Positions 35,607-44,524 of a stretch of DNA of 47,764 bases are shown in pieces. The DNA lies in the NCBI GenBank assembly GCA_947478525.1, contig CANJVU010000015.1, forward strand, positions 1 to 47,764. The letters are read 5' to 3'. Under the pieces are notes generated by a model. That model was given only the letters and a program-made list of their open reading frames with translations, had not been told where the DNA came from and made no database searches. Position 1 is the stretch's first letter; each line of letters opens with the position of its first letter. The stretch comes from Thiotrichales bacterium (GTDB lineage: Bacteria; Pseudomonadota; Gammaproteobacteria; Francisellales; CACEW01). A program made the translations under genes and the position numbers.

Positions 35607-36800
35607 CTAAGTGCTATAATGCACACAATTCTTATATAAAGTTGCCAGTGCTGCAACCAATTGATCAGCTTGCTCAAACGTATGCAAAGCCGTAGGAGAA
35701 ATTCTTAAGCGTTCTTCACCTTTACGTACCGTCGGATAATTGATGGTTTGGATATAAATGCCATACTCATTCATCAGCGTATTGGCGATATTTTTGCAAT
35801 GCGTGGGGTTGCCCACCCATACTGGAATAATTTGACTTGCGGAGGGCATCAGCGGCAGTTTGGCTTCACGCAGTCGTTGTTTGAGATGATTCACCAGCGT
35901 ATGTAAGTATTGTTGATGCTCGGGATGCAGCTTCAGATAATCCAGCACGTTAATCACCGTGGCACAGAGCGCTGGTGGCAATGAGGTGGTAAAAATAAAC
36001 CCATTGCCCATCAAGCGAATGGCATCAATGCTGGCCGCGCTACCACAGAGATAACCACCCATCAAGCCAAAAGATTTACCCAGTGTACCTTGAATAAAAT
36101 CAATTTGCGAGGCAACACCTTCGGCTTCGGTTAAGCCGCCGCCGTTTAGACCATAAACTCCGGTCGCGTGAACTTCATCGGCATAGGAAAGCGCATGGTA
36201 TTTTTTAGCCAATGCAATAATCTGAGTGAGCGGCGCAAAATCACCACTCATTGAATATACCGCTTCAAACACGATTATTTTGGGTTGACTCAGCGGAAAT
36301 TCGGCCAGTTTCTGTTCAAGGTCTGCCATGTCGTTGTGTTTAACAATCACCTTATGGCAACGGCTTTCGCGGATGCCTTCGATAATCGACATATGATTGT
36401 CGCCATCGGAGAAAACCACCAGGTCAGGTATCAATTTACCCAGCGTGGAAAGGGCCGTTTGATTGGTGACATAGCCTGAGGTAAATAACAACGTAGCTTG
36501 CTGCTGATGGAGTTGAGATAACCGTGTTTCCAGCTCCACATGTTTGACGTGGGTACCGCCAATATTACGCGTACCGCCTGCCCCCATGCCATATTGTTGC
36601 AGATTATCACAAAAAGCTTGTTTGAGCGTCGGATGCTGCGTCAAACCCAGATAATCCACACCACACCAGGAAATCACTTCACGGCCATTGGTGCAAGACC
36701 TGGGGAAACGGGCATCACGCTCCAACGCGTTGAACACCCGATACCGGTCTTCTTGTTTAATGGTTTCCAGAGCTTGGTTGAAACAGGTGTTATAATCCAT
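35607..36800 (-). CDS. hemA: 5-aminolevulinate synthase
   Basis: The 397-residue protein matches ALAS closely: MDYNTCFNQAL at the start, GAGGTRNIGGT at 73-83, VVFSDGDNHMSIIEGIR, DEVHATGVYG at 208-217, Lys242 in GTLGKSFG and INYPTVRKGEERLRISP. These last motifs separate ALAS from KBL and BioF relatives. It condenses glycine and succinyl-CoA to 5-aminolevulinate for heme, the Shemin route of alphaproteobacteria and mitochondria. Most gammaproteobacteria instead use glutamyl-tRNA reductase. The Met at 36800 fits the family; the frame opens 9 nt earlier. Confidence 0.93.
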   Translation of the reverse strand: MDYNTCFNQALETIKQEDRYRVFNALERDARFPRSCTNGREVISWCGVDYLGLTQHPTLKQAFCDNLQQYGMGAGGTRNIGGTHVKHVELETRLSQLHQQQATLLFTSGYVTNQTALSTLGKLIPDLVVFSDGDNHMSIIEGIRESRCHKVIVKHNDMADLEQKLAEFPLSQPKIIVFEAVYSMSGDFAPLTQIIALAKKYHALSYADEVHATGVYGLNGGGLTEAEGVASQIDFIQGTLGKSFGLMGGYLCGSAASIDAIRLMGNGFIFTTSLPPALCATVINVLDYLKLHPEHQQYLHTLVNHLKQRLREAKLPLMPSASQIIPVWVGNPTHCKNIANTLMNEYGIYIQTINYPTVRKGEERLRISPTALHTFEQADQLVAALATLYKNCVHYST

Positions 36801-36894
36801 GCGGCGCATATCCTGAAATTCTCATGCACACATTATCCTTGATAACCGACCGTAGTTCAAGTTACATCAAAAAAAACTTGCCTCACCTCAAAGC

Positions 36895-38013
36895 TCAGGA
36901 TTGAATACGTTCATGTGTTGTAACATCAAACCCCTTTAATTCCGCCAAATATTCTGGCAACGATACCAGTCCCACGCAAGGCATGGCGCCACGCAACAGG
37001 AATTGATCGGCGAGTAATTTTTTGGTTAAGACAATCGCTGGGATGGTTGGCACTTGCGGGCCATCACCATTTTTGATGATGATAAACCAGTTCACGGTTT
37101 TGGGTTGATGATTGGCATCTTTGCCGCAGATGGTCATGTGCATGCCGCCATCGCTGGTGCCCAGGCCATCAAACCAATGGCTGATGCGCAATAAGGTTTT
37201 AGCATAGCGTAGTAGAGAGATTGGAAACCCGGAACGAATCACCCATGACAAGGCCCACATACCCAGATGTAACGCGGCGCTTTCCATGCCTGCAGAAAAA
37301 CGAATTGAGGTAGTAATACCATAACGTTTGGGCAATAAATCCAGGTCAGGCACATCGCAATTGGCCATCCAGCGGTGGCCGAGTTCAGGATATTTTTGGC
37401 GGTACAGATCTTGCCAGCCGATGGCAGAGCGGTGTTCTGTGCCCACAAAAGGTGCCAACGGTTTGCCGAGATAACTTAAAATCGCTTGTGTGGTGGCCAA
37501 CCCGCGTGGCGCTTTTTGCCCAGGGCTGATGCCATAACGCAGTGATTCAATGCTGCTAAACTCATGTTGATAATGTTCCAATACCGCCGAAGACAATCCA
37601 GGAACCGTGCTGGCGCCACTGATTACGGCACAATTATGCTGTTTGGCAGCTTGATCTAAGGTGTCGATTTGGCAGACGAACTGCCGTCCATCCGCTAGAT
37701 CAATATAATGAATGCCTAAAGCAATACAGGCTTCTGCCACAGAATAATCACTGAGTTGAAATGGCCCGCAGGTGTTGATCACGATAAACGGTGCGCAACG
37801 TTGCAAATGGTTGGAGAGGCCTTGCTGGATATCAAAAGCATAGATTTCAATCGCCGCATTGGGATAGCTTGCCCGAATCGATTGTTGCAAGGCTTCTAAC
37901 GATGCGCGTTGCCGTCCTGCAATCACAACCGGAATATTGGCCTTGACTAGGGCTTGGCAAATCCTGCTGCCAAATACACCGGCAGCGCCTAGGATTAATA
38001 CTTTTCTGGACAT
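36895..38013 (-). CDS. Saccharopine dehydrogenase-like NAD(P)-binding protein
   Basis: The 372-residue protein opens with KVLILGAAGVFGSRICQAL, a Rossmann motif, and has INTCGPFQLSDYSVAEACI and HYIDLADGRQFV, typical of the saccharopine dehydrogenase NADP-binding family. ISGASTVPGLSSAVL follows. Members range from true lysine-pathway enzymes to membrane-associated oxidoreductases; the substrate is unknown. It is upstream of hemA on the same strand with about 95 nt between. Confidence 0.82.
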   Translation of the reverse strand: MSRKVLILGAAGVFGSRICQALVKANIPVVIAGRQRASLEALQQSIRASYPNAAIEIYAFDIQQGLSNHLQRCAPFIVINTCGPFQLSDYSVAEACIALGIHYIDLADGRQFVCQIDTLDQAAKQHNCAVISGASTVPGLSSAVLEHYQHEFSSIESLRYGISPGQKAPRGLATTQAILSYLGKPLAPFVGTEHRSAIGWQDLYRQKYPELGHRWMANCDVPDLDLLPKRYGITTSIRFSAGMESAALHLGMWALSWVIRSGFPISLLRYAKTLLRISHWFDGLGTSDGGMHMTICGKDANHQPKTVNWFIIIKNGDGPQVPTIPAIVLTKKLLADQFLLRGAMPCVGLVSLPEYLAELKGFDVTTHERIQS

Positions 38014-38081
38014 CCGATTTCACTCGCAGAGATTTAAAAATAAATAGTAGCTTACGTATGCTGAAATAGCCAGACAAGATA

Positions 38082-38303
38082 ATGGGCGTGCTTTTGTTAA
38101 AAAATTTGAGTAGAATCGTAAAAAAAGTATTCTACGCTCCCGTGCTGTTGTTTTTTATGTTGATCTTGTTTGGTTTTACCTCGACGTTTCAAGTGCCCAA
38201 TAAAGACCAGGCGCTGGGTGCTGCCTGCGCACTGGTGATTGTATTCACGCTGCTGCCCTATATTATTTTGGCGTGGTTGAATGGGATCAAAAACGAGAAA
38301 TGA
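38082..38303 (+). CDS. Small membrane protein
   Basis: The 73-residue product has two hydrophobic helices (PVLLFFMLILFGFT and LVIVFTLLPYIILAWL) and a basic N-terminus. I recognise no family. No strong ribosome site is visible. It is divergent from the saccharopine dehydrogenase-like gene and precedes the Fic operator. Confidence 0.5.
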   Translation: MGVLLLKNLSRIVKKVFYAPVLLFFMLILFGFTSTFQVPNKDQALGAACALVIVFTLLPYIILAWLNGIKNEK

Positions 38304-38386
38304 AAAATCAAAAAAAATTGTTTAAAAACAATGTGTTATAAATACATCACCAGGGAAAAATGTTTGCATTGAGCAATAAACTTGGA

Positions 38387-38443
38387 TTTATAACTCATAA
38401 AGTGCTACAATTGTGAGTTATAAACACAAGGGTTATAACTCAT
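38387..38443 (+). promoter_or_regulatory. Operator repeats upstream of the Fic gene
   Basis: TTTATAACTCA (38387-38397) and TGAGTTATAAA (38414-38424) form a perfect 11-bp inverted repeat. A third copy, TTATAACTCAT (38433-38443), overlaps the Fic start codon. A repressor, perhaps the Fic protein's own C-terminal winged helix, may bind here. Confidence 0.6.
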
Positions 38444-39545
38444 GATCTGGAATTGGCAGCAAACAGAATGGCCGAATTTCACCTATCAAAAGGATGCGTT
38501 GGCGCCTATTGAAGGACGGTTTTTGCATCAATCTGGCGTCTTGATCGGTTGCTACCAACATTTGCATAAAGGCGATCAAAGCAGCTTAACCATTGAATTG
38601 ATCAGTGAAGAAGCGTTTAAAACCTCCGAAATAGAAGGGGAGTTGCTCAATCGCGATAGTTTGCAATCCTCCATTCGTCGCCAGTTTGGCTTGCAGTCGG
38701 ATCATCGTAAAATAGCCGCTGCGGAAAAAGGTATTGCCGAAATGATGGTGGATTTGTATCGCAGCTTTGCTGAACCATTGACCCATGAAAAATTATTTGA
38801 TTGGCATTTGATGCTGGTTAATGGCCGCTGGGATTTAAACGATGTTGGGCGTTATCGAACGCATACCGAACCGATGCAAATTGTATCGGGTTCCGTAAGC
38901 CATCCTAAGATTCACTTTGAAGCGCCACCTTCCGGGCAACTGGAACAGGAAATGGAACGCTTTATTCACTGGTTTAATCAAACCGCACCCAATGGCGCAC
39001 AGCCATTACCGATCTTAATTCGAGCGGGGATTGCCCATCTTTATTTTGAATGTATCCATCCGTTTGAAGATGGTAATGGTCGTATCGGTAGGGCGATTGC
39101 GGAAAAAGCATTGTCGCAAGGGTTGAATCAACCGACTTTGATCGCCTTGTCGCGCAGCATTCAGCGCCATAAAAAAACTTATTATGCGACGTTGGAACGT
39201 AATAATCGCACGCTGGAAATTGATTCCTGGCTGGAGTATTTCGCGCAAACGGTGTTGGCGGCGCAAACGGAAACGCAAGCGATGGTTGAATTTTTGATTG
39301 GCAAAACTCGCTTTTATGATCAATATGCCAGGATGATGAATGAACGTCAGGCTAAAGTGATTGGTAAACTATTTGAAGCTGGGCTCGATGGGTTTGAAGG
39401 CGGCTTAAGTGCGGAGAATTATCTCTCAATCACCAAAACCTCGCGCGCTACGGCAACGCGTGATTTACAAGAACTGGTGGCTCACGGTATGCTGATGCAA
39501 ACCGGTAAACTTAAAAGTACGCGTTATCGGTTGCATACTCATTAA
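38442..39545 (+). CDS. Fic family AMPylase with DUF4172 N-terminus and winged helix
   Basis: The 367-residue protein has the Fic motif HPFEDGNGRIGR at 206-217, complete with His and both Arg, so it should transfer AMP or a similar group. An inhibitory helix motif TSEIEGE at 61-67 (S/T-x-x-x-E-G/N class) lies N-terminal. The N-terminus (MIWNWQQTEWPNFTY) is DUF4172-like and the C-terminus is a winged helix (TSRATATRDLQELVAHGML). Such proteins are usually intracellular regulators or toxins; host-directed use is possible. Confidence 0.92.
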   Translation: MIWNWQQTEWPNFTYQKDALAPIEGRFLHQSGVLIGCYQHLHKGDQSSLTIELISEEAFKTSEIEGELLNRDSLQSSIRRQFGLQSDHRKIAAAEKGIAEMMVDLYRSFAEPLTHEKLFDWHLMLVNGRWDLNDVGRYRTHTEPMQIVSGSVSHPKIHFEAPPSGQLEQEMERFIHWFNQTAPNGAQPLPILIRAGIAHLYFECIHPFEDGNGRIGRAIAEKALSQGLNQPTLIALSRSIQRHKKTYYATLERNNRTLEIDSWLEYFAQTVLAAQTETQAMVEFLIGKTRFYDQYARMMNERQAKVIGKLFEAGLDGFEGGLSAENYLSITKTSRATATRDLQELVAHGMLMQTGKLKSTRYRLHTH

Positions 39546-39559
39546 TAAAAGAAAAACCT

Positions 39560-39988
39560 ATGCACACCAAAGAATACACACCATTTCAAAACCCTGCAGT
39601 TGAAGCTACTTTTCGCCGTTATCCAGAAGCGTTAAGAAACCCCTTGCTGGTACTGCGAGAATTGATTTTTGCAGTGGCGGAAAAAACACTGGGTGTTGGC
39701 GTCATCGAAGAAACATTAAAGTGGGGTGAGCCGAGTTATCTGACCACGCAATCAAAAAAAGGCAGCACCATTCGCTTGGCCTGCAAGCCAGCGTTACAAC
39801 AATATGGCATTTATTTTAATTGCAAAACCTTGTTGGTGAGCCATTTTAAATATTGCCATGGCGATGTTTTTAGCTATGAAGGAAACCGTGCTATTGTGTT
39901 TGATCAGCACGATCAGATGCCGATGGAGCCGTTGCAAGATTGTATTGCCAAAGCGCTGACTTATCATGTGCGCAATAACAATAAATAA
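39560..39988 (+). CDS. DUF1801 domain protein
   Basis: The 142-residue protein contains ETLKWGEPSYLT and the KPALQQYGIYFNCKTLLV strand pair of the DUF1801 fold. The function is unknown. It starts 14 nt after the Fic gene and may share its transcript. Confidence 0.75.
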   Translation: MHTKEYTPFQNPAVEATFRRYPEALRNPLLVLRELIFAVAEKTLGVGVIEETLKWGEPSYLTTQSKKGSTIRLACKPALQQYGIYFNCKTLLVSHFKYCHGDVFSYEGNRAIVFDQHDQMPMEPLQDCIAKALTYHVRNNNK

Positions 39989-40057
39989 ATTTTTGACATC
40001 TTCCCCTTTGATCTCTAGACTGAGGTAGTCCCCTAACTTTTTCATAAGGATAATGGA

Positions 40058-40606
40058 ATGGTTGTGCCTTCAACTTCAACACTCACCCCCGCACAACAAA
40101 AGATGAACGACCTGTGGGACGAACATGTCCGGTGTGAGTTTGCCGACCACGATGTCGAAGCGACGTTGAAAACCATGTGCAAAGGCGCTTATGTGCATAA
40201 TGTTGCGACCATGACCGGCGGTAGGGAACTGCCCGGAGTTCAGGATTTTTATGCCTATATATTTCTGCCACAATTACCACCAGATACCGAAACGACCTTG
40301 ATTTCACGTACCATTGGCGATACCCAAATCGTTGATGAATTAATATTTAAGTTTACTCACACTGTACCGATGGCGTGGATGTTGCCTGGTGTTAATCCTA
40401 CTGGAAAACGCGTGGAAGTGCCGCTGGTGGCGATTATCGGATTTCGCGAGGGTAAAATATCGCATGAACATATTTATTGGGATCAAGCCTCGGTGTTGGT
40501 GCAAGTTGGCCTGATCGACCCCGAGAATTTGCCGGTCAACGGCATTGCCAGCGCTCAAACGCTAAACGCTATTACAGTTAACCTCAAGATAAGGAAAATC
40601 TCATGA
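40058..40606 (+). CDS. SnoaL/NTF2-like fold protein
   Basis: The 182-residue protein has the cone-shaped NTF2 pattern: a long N-terminal helix (LWDEHVRCEFADHDVEATL), a GGRELPGVQDFYAY segment and strands ending EHIYWDQASVLVQVGL. Relatives bind or isomerise small hydrophobic ligands. Its stop overlaps the following lipoprotein start as ATGA, so they are coupled. Confidence 0.75.
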   Translation: MVVPSTSTLTPAQQKMNDLWDEHVRCEFADHDVEATLKTMCKGAYVHNVATMTGGRELPGVQDFYAYIFLPQLPPDTETTLISRTIGDTQIVDELIFKFTHTVPMAWMLPGVNPTGKRVEVPLVAIIGFREGKISHEHIYWDQASVLVQVGLIDPENLPVNGIASAQTLNAITVNLKIRKIS

Positions 40607-41295
40607 ACATGATTTCACGTACGATGATGGCCGTATTATTGCCCACGACTCTGGCATTAACATTGAGCGGCTGTGGTACTTCAATGCCCAATCCTACTGA
40701 AAAAGTGCCTGGATTTTTGCCAGATTATTCATTATTGAAACCCGTTGCTAATGCACCCAAAGGGAGCAAAATTTACAACTACAAAGCCCCTGGTGTATCA
40801 CGCAGCAGTTATCACGCAGTGATTTTGGAGCCGGTAATTTTATATCAAACGGCTACCGCCAATGGCGTTACCGATGATCAAATCAACAGCGCACGTGATA
40901 ACATCCAAGCCGGCATTCAAAACATAGTGGCTCAACAGATGCCCCTTACTAACAACGCAGGACCTGGTGTATCGCGCTTAACCGTTGCGATTACCGGTGC
41001 TGTAGTCGATGGCCAATCATTCAAAGTGCGTAACCTGATTCCAATATCCGCCGCGATTTATCTGGCCTCTAAAACGACTAACCTCGATTCAAAAACCCCC
41101 TCGATGATGGTCGAGTTGAAATTTACCGACAGCGTTTCCGGACAATTATTGCGTGAAACGGTGACCATTATTAATGGTGATAGCTTCCGCATGCAATCCA
41201 GTACCAGCGGTGAGTTTACACAATTGGCTCAACAATGGGTGCAAGATGCGTTACAATACTCGTCCACACAATCAACCATAACAAGCGGATCATGA
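40603..41295 (+). CDS. DUF3313 lipoprotein
   Basis: The 230-residue protein has a lipoprotein signal with lipobox LSGC (Cys24). The mature part has GFLPDYSLLKPV, then SSYHAVILEPVILY, matching DUF3313 outer-membrane lipoproteins. The function is not known. It is translationally coupled to the gene before and to a 17-codon reading frame after it. Confidence 0.82.
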   Translation: MNMISRTMMAVLLPTTLALTLSGCGTSMPNPTEKVPGFLPDYSLLKPVANAPKGSKIYNYKAPGVSRSSYHAVILEPVILYQTATANGVTDDQINSARDNIQAGIQNIVAQQMPLTNNAGPGVSRLTVAITGAVVDGQSFKVRNLIPISAAIYLASKTTNLDSKTPSMMVELKFTDSVSGQLLRETVTIINGDSFRMQSSTSGEFTQLAQQWVQDALQYSSTQSTITSGS

Positions 41296-41345
41296 GTTTA
41301 GCGAAAAAATTAGTCCTCATCACCGGTGCCGACTTTGGCAAATGA
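41292..41345 (+). other. 17-codon reading frame linking DUF3313 and the NRAMP-like gene
   Basis: ATG at 41292 overlaps the lipoprotein stop (ATGA) and reads MSLAKKLVLITGADFGK before TGA, which overlaps the next ATG. The peptide looks like the first strand of an SDR or YdjC-like enzyme cut short. It could be a deletion remnant that now couples translation. Confidence 0.4.
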
Positions 41346-42613
41346 ACGTCATTAAGCGCTTTTTCCGCAAGCTTGGCCCCGGGTTAATCACCGGCGCTGC
41401 CGATGATGACCCATCAGGCATTGCCACCTATTCGCAAACCGGTGCGCAGTTTGGCTATGGTCAGCTTTGGACGGCCTTATATATGCTGCCATTTTTGATT
41501 GCAATTCAAGAAGCCTGCGCACGTATAGGCGAGGTCACCGACGAAGGGTTGTCCACCGTCATTAAAGAACATTACGGTAATAAAATATTATACTTTATGG
41601 TGTTGCTGGTGGTCATTGCCAACACCATTAATATTGGGGCAGATATTGGTGCGATGGCAGCGGCGGCACAGTTAATTATTTCCATTAATTTTTTTATTTT
41701 AACGTTATTGTTTACGATTACTATCTTGTTGGTAGAGATTTTCTTTACTTACAAAAGCTATGCCAAAGTGCTCAAATGGTTATGTTTATCACTGATCATT
41801 TATCCATTAACGGTTTTGATCGTGAAGGAGCCGTGGGGAACAATTTTTAAAGCCAGTATCGTGCCGCATTTTGAATTTAGCTTTCAATTTCTGTTTATTA
41901 TGACCGGAGTGTTTGGCACCACTATTTCGCCATATATGTTTTTCTGGCAAACTTCGCAAGTGGTGGAAGAGCAGCGTGAAGCTGGCGTGAAGCACAAAAC
42001 AAATGGCAATCCATTGGTCACGGTGCGTATGATCCGCAATATCCGCATCGATAACTTTATCGGTATGTTTTTTTCGGAAATTGCCACCTGGTCAATCATT
42101 GTGGTGGGCGCCACCGTACTCAATACTCATGGTATCACCGACATTAAAACTTCTGCCGATGCCGCGCAAGCCTTGCGCCCCCTGGTACAAAGCTTTCCTC
42201 ATGCGGGCGTGCTGGCGGAAATTTTATTTGCGATTGGGATTATTGGGCTTGGATTATTGGCCGTGCCGGTATTGGCTGCGTCTGGCGCTTATGCGGTGAG
42301 TGAAGCATTGAACTGGAACTCCGGTTTAAATTTAAAATTAAACAAAGCCCATGGTTTTTATGGGTTGATCACCATTGCCATGCTGTTTGGATTGAGCATT
42401 AATTATATTGGCATCGATCCCATCAAAGCGTTAGTTTATGCTGCGGTGATTAATGCCATCTTGTCGATTCCACTGATTTTACTGATCGCCTTGATTACGG
42501 GCAGCAAGGCCATTATGGGCAAATATAAAAGCAGGGCGCTTTCCAAAACTTTTGTGTGGCTGACTTTTTTGGGCATGTTGACAACAGTGGTGGCAATGCT
42601 GGCTTTCCTGTAA
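41342..42613 (+). CDS. NRAMP-related metal-ion transporter
   Basis: The 423-residue protein has about eleven hydrophobic helices. It begins LGPGLITGAADDDPSGIATY; the canonical helix-1 DPGN motif is replaced by DPSG, and the helix-6 MPH region reads TTISPYM. These changes mark the NRAMP-related branch with altered ion choice (Mn2+, Mg2+ or others) rather than classical MntH. It sits between a lipoprotein and a porin, so the three may form a metal-uptake unit. Confidence 0.88.
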   Translation: MNVIKRFFRKLGPGLITGAADDDPSGIATYSQTGAQFGYGQLWTALYMLPFLIAIQEACARIGEVTDEGLSTVIKEHYGNKILYFMVLLVVIANTINIGADIGAMAAAAQLIISINFFILTLLFTITILLVEIFFTYKSYAKVLKWLCLSLIIYPLTVLIVKEPWGTIFKASIVPHFEFSFQFLFIMTGVFGTTISPYMFFWQTSQVVEEQREAGVKHKTNGNPLVTVRMIRNIRIDNFIGMFFSEIATWSIIVVGATVLNTHGITDIKTSADAAQALRPLVQSFPHAGVLAEILFAIGIIGLGLLAVPVLAASGAYAVSEALNWNSGLNLKLNKAHGFYGLITIAMLFGLSINYIGIDPIKALVYAAVINAILSIPLILLIALITGSKAIMGKYKSRALSKTFVWLTFLGMLTTVVAMLAFL

Positions 42614-42652
42614 AATCCAACCATAATATTCATTAAGGGATCAAGGTTAACG

Positions 42653-43936
42653 ATGCTTACTACTTTTATAAAAACACAGATCATAACACTCACATTATGT
42701 AGCGTGTTTTTATCACAGTCCAGTTCTGCAACAGACGCCCCATCAACCCAGTTACAACAGCTACAGCAACAACTATCACAACTGCAAAAACAGATCGATC
42801 AGCAGGATAAGAAAAACTGGGCTGCCCTCGACGCCAACAATCCTTTGGGGGCGCTGGCATCACCAGATCTGGCTTATTCATTATTGCAACAGCAAGCGCA
42901 ATATCCCGCAATGCTGACGCTGGGCGGATCTGTTAGCGCAGCGATGCAAGCATGGAAGGGCAGTGAATTAAACGGCACAATTGGCCGGCGCCTTTTTTAT
43001 CCCAGCAACGGTACTGCGGTGGCAGCCACCACGGCAGATCTCTATGTATTGGCCAATCTCACCTCGTGGTCGCAGGCATTTATTAGCGTAGAAGGGGGGT
43101 TAAATGGTTACCCAACACAATTTTCACAGGCATTCGTCACAGTGGGGGATTTAACCAAAACACCTTTTTATGCCACAGCAGGGGAAACCTATCTGCCCTT
43201 TGGTGCGTTTCAGGGCAATGGCCTAGTGACCAACACATTGGCAACCAATGCCTTTGAATCAACGCAATTAAATCAATTGGATTTAGGGTTTGGCCAAGAC
43301 GGGTTGAATACCACGTTGGCGGTATTTAATGGCGCCAGTAATTTCAACGATTTTGTTTATAGTGCGCAATACACCACAACCGTGAAACAGTGGACATTCG
43401 GTGGCGGAGCAGGGTACCTGTACGATTTACGTTATTCGGGTAGCAGCATCGCCGCTGCTTACAACACCAGCAATGGTCGCACCAATATTCGTAGCGGCAC
43501 CTTACAAGGCGGGCGCAATGGTGCAGTCGATTTTAATGGTAATGCGCTCTATAACTTCAACAGCAGTCAATCGTTGGCAGGTGATGCTGAGTGGATAACC
43601 ACAACTAATTCTCCCACCACCGTTAGAGGTATTAGCCCCGGCAGAATGCAAGCATGGACAGTGGCGGGCACCTATACCAGCCCCGTTTTGCATAAAAACA
43701 CTACGTTTACCCTTGATTATAGTGCTAACATCAATATGGCTGCGGTACCATTACAGCTACCCGGTCCCGTTGATCAACAAGCGGTGAGTATCGTCGGCAT
43801 TAAAAATCAGTGGCTGACAGATTTTCAAACGGAGATTATGAATAATGTTTATGTGGGTCCTGAGTTTGCCTGGATTAACTTAGCGAATGATCAACATACC
43901 TGGGAAACATCAGCATCGGTATCGGTCTATATCTAA
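42653..43936 (+). CDS. LbtU/DUF3573-like outer-membrane porin
   Basis: The 427-residue protein has a signal peptide (cleavage near SSA), a short Gln-rich coiled coil (QLQQLQQQLSQLQKQID) and a beta-barrel with many alternating strands ending SASVSVYI. This layout matches Legionella/Coxiella-type LbtU siderophore porins and DUF3573 relatives. Its ligand is not shown. A ribosome site AAGGGATC precedes it. The NRAMP-like gene ends 39 nt upstream. Confidence 0.65.
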   Translation: MLTTFIKTQIITLTLCSVFLSQSSSATDAPSTQLQQLQQQLSQLQKQIDQQDKKNWAALDANNPLGALASPDLAYSLLQQQAQYPAMLTLGGSVSAAMQAWKGSELNGTIGRRLFYPSNGTAVAATTADLYVLANLTSWSQAFISVEGGLNGYPTQFSQAFVTVGDLTKTPFYATAGETYLPFGAFQGNGLVTNTLATNAFESTQLNQLDLGFGQDGLNTTLAVFNGASNFNDFVYSAQYTTTVKQWTFGGGAGYLYDLRYSGSSIAAAYNTSNGRTNIRSGTLQGGRNGAVDFNGNALYNFNSSQSLAGDAEWITTTNSPTTVRGISPGRMQAWTVAGTYTSPVLHKNTTFTLDYSANINMAAVPLQLPGPVDQQAVSIVGIKNQWLTDFQTEIMNNVYVGPEFAWINLANDQHTWETSASVSVYI

Positions 43937-43987
43937 TTTTGAAAAATACGCTAAACTTAGCAAGTCATTAATCATAGGAGCATTGTT

Positions 43988-44497
43988 ATGAAAGTCAGGG
44001 GCATGTTATTAACGTTTGGCCTGGCAACGACCAGCATGGTTTTTGCAGATCACCTGCCAGATCATCCTCCAGTACAGCCGCAAGACAGCGTATCAATGAC
44101 GCAAATAGAAGATGAAGTTGCCACGCTGAAAAACCAACAATCACAAACGCTGTCCAAGCAGCAACAAGCCAACATAAACAGCATTCAGCTACAAGCCCAA
44201 AATACTAAACAACAAGCCAGTCAAATGATGCAGGGGGCTAATGAACAAATGAAGATGGCAACGGTAGGTGTGGCCGTTTCAGGTGCATCGATGGCCGGTG
44301 CATCAGGACAAATGCAAGCGAAAACCGATCAGTTAGAAGCACAGAAATCGCAAGCAGTGGAACAAGCAACCGCCGCCCAAGTATCGCAAATGAATCAAGC
44401 GCTGGAGCAAACCGAGCAACTCTCAGAACAATTAAGACAATCGGCTTCCTCAGTGGCAAGCGATATGCAACAAACGGTGCAATCAACCCCTGAATAA
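43988..44497 (+). CDS. Secreted Gln-rich coiled-coil protein
   Basis: The 169-residue protein has a signal peptide (MKVRGMLLTFGLATTSMVFA) and then an almost uninterrupted helical stretch rich in Gln, Ala, Met and Ser (QQQANINSIQLQAQNTKQQ). A short Gly/Ala/Ser hydrophobic insert lies in the middle (VGVAVSGASMAGASG). It may be a periplasmic or surface coiled coil. AGGAGC precedes the start. Confidence 0.7.
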   Translation: MKVRGMLLTFGLATTSMVFADHLPDHPPVQPQDSVSMTQIEDEVATLKNQQSQTLSKQQQANINSIQLQAQNTKQQASQMMQGANEQMKMATVGVAVSGASMAGASGQMQAKTDQLEAQKSQAVEQATAAQVSQMNQALEQTEQLSEQLRQSASSVASDMQQTVQSTPE

Positions 44498-44524
44498 TCC
44501 TATTTTTACAAAAGGTGTAACGTA

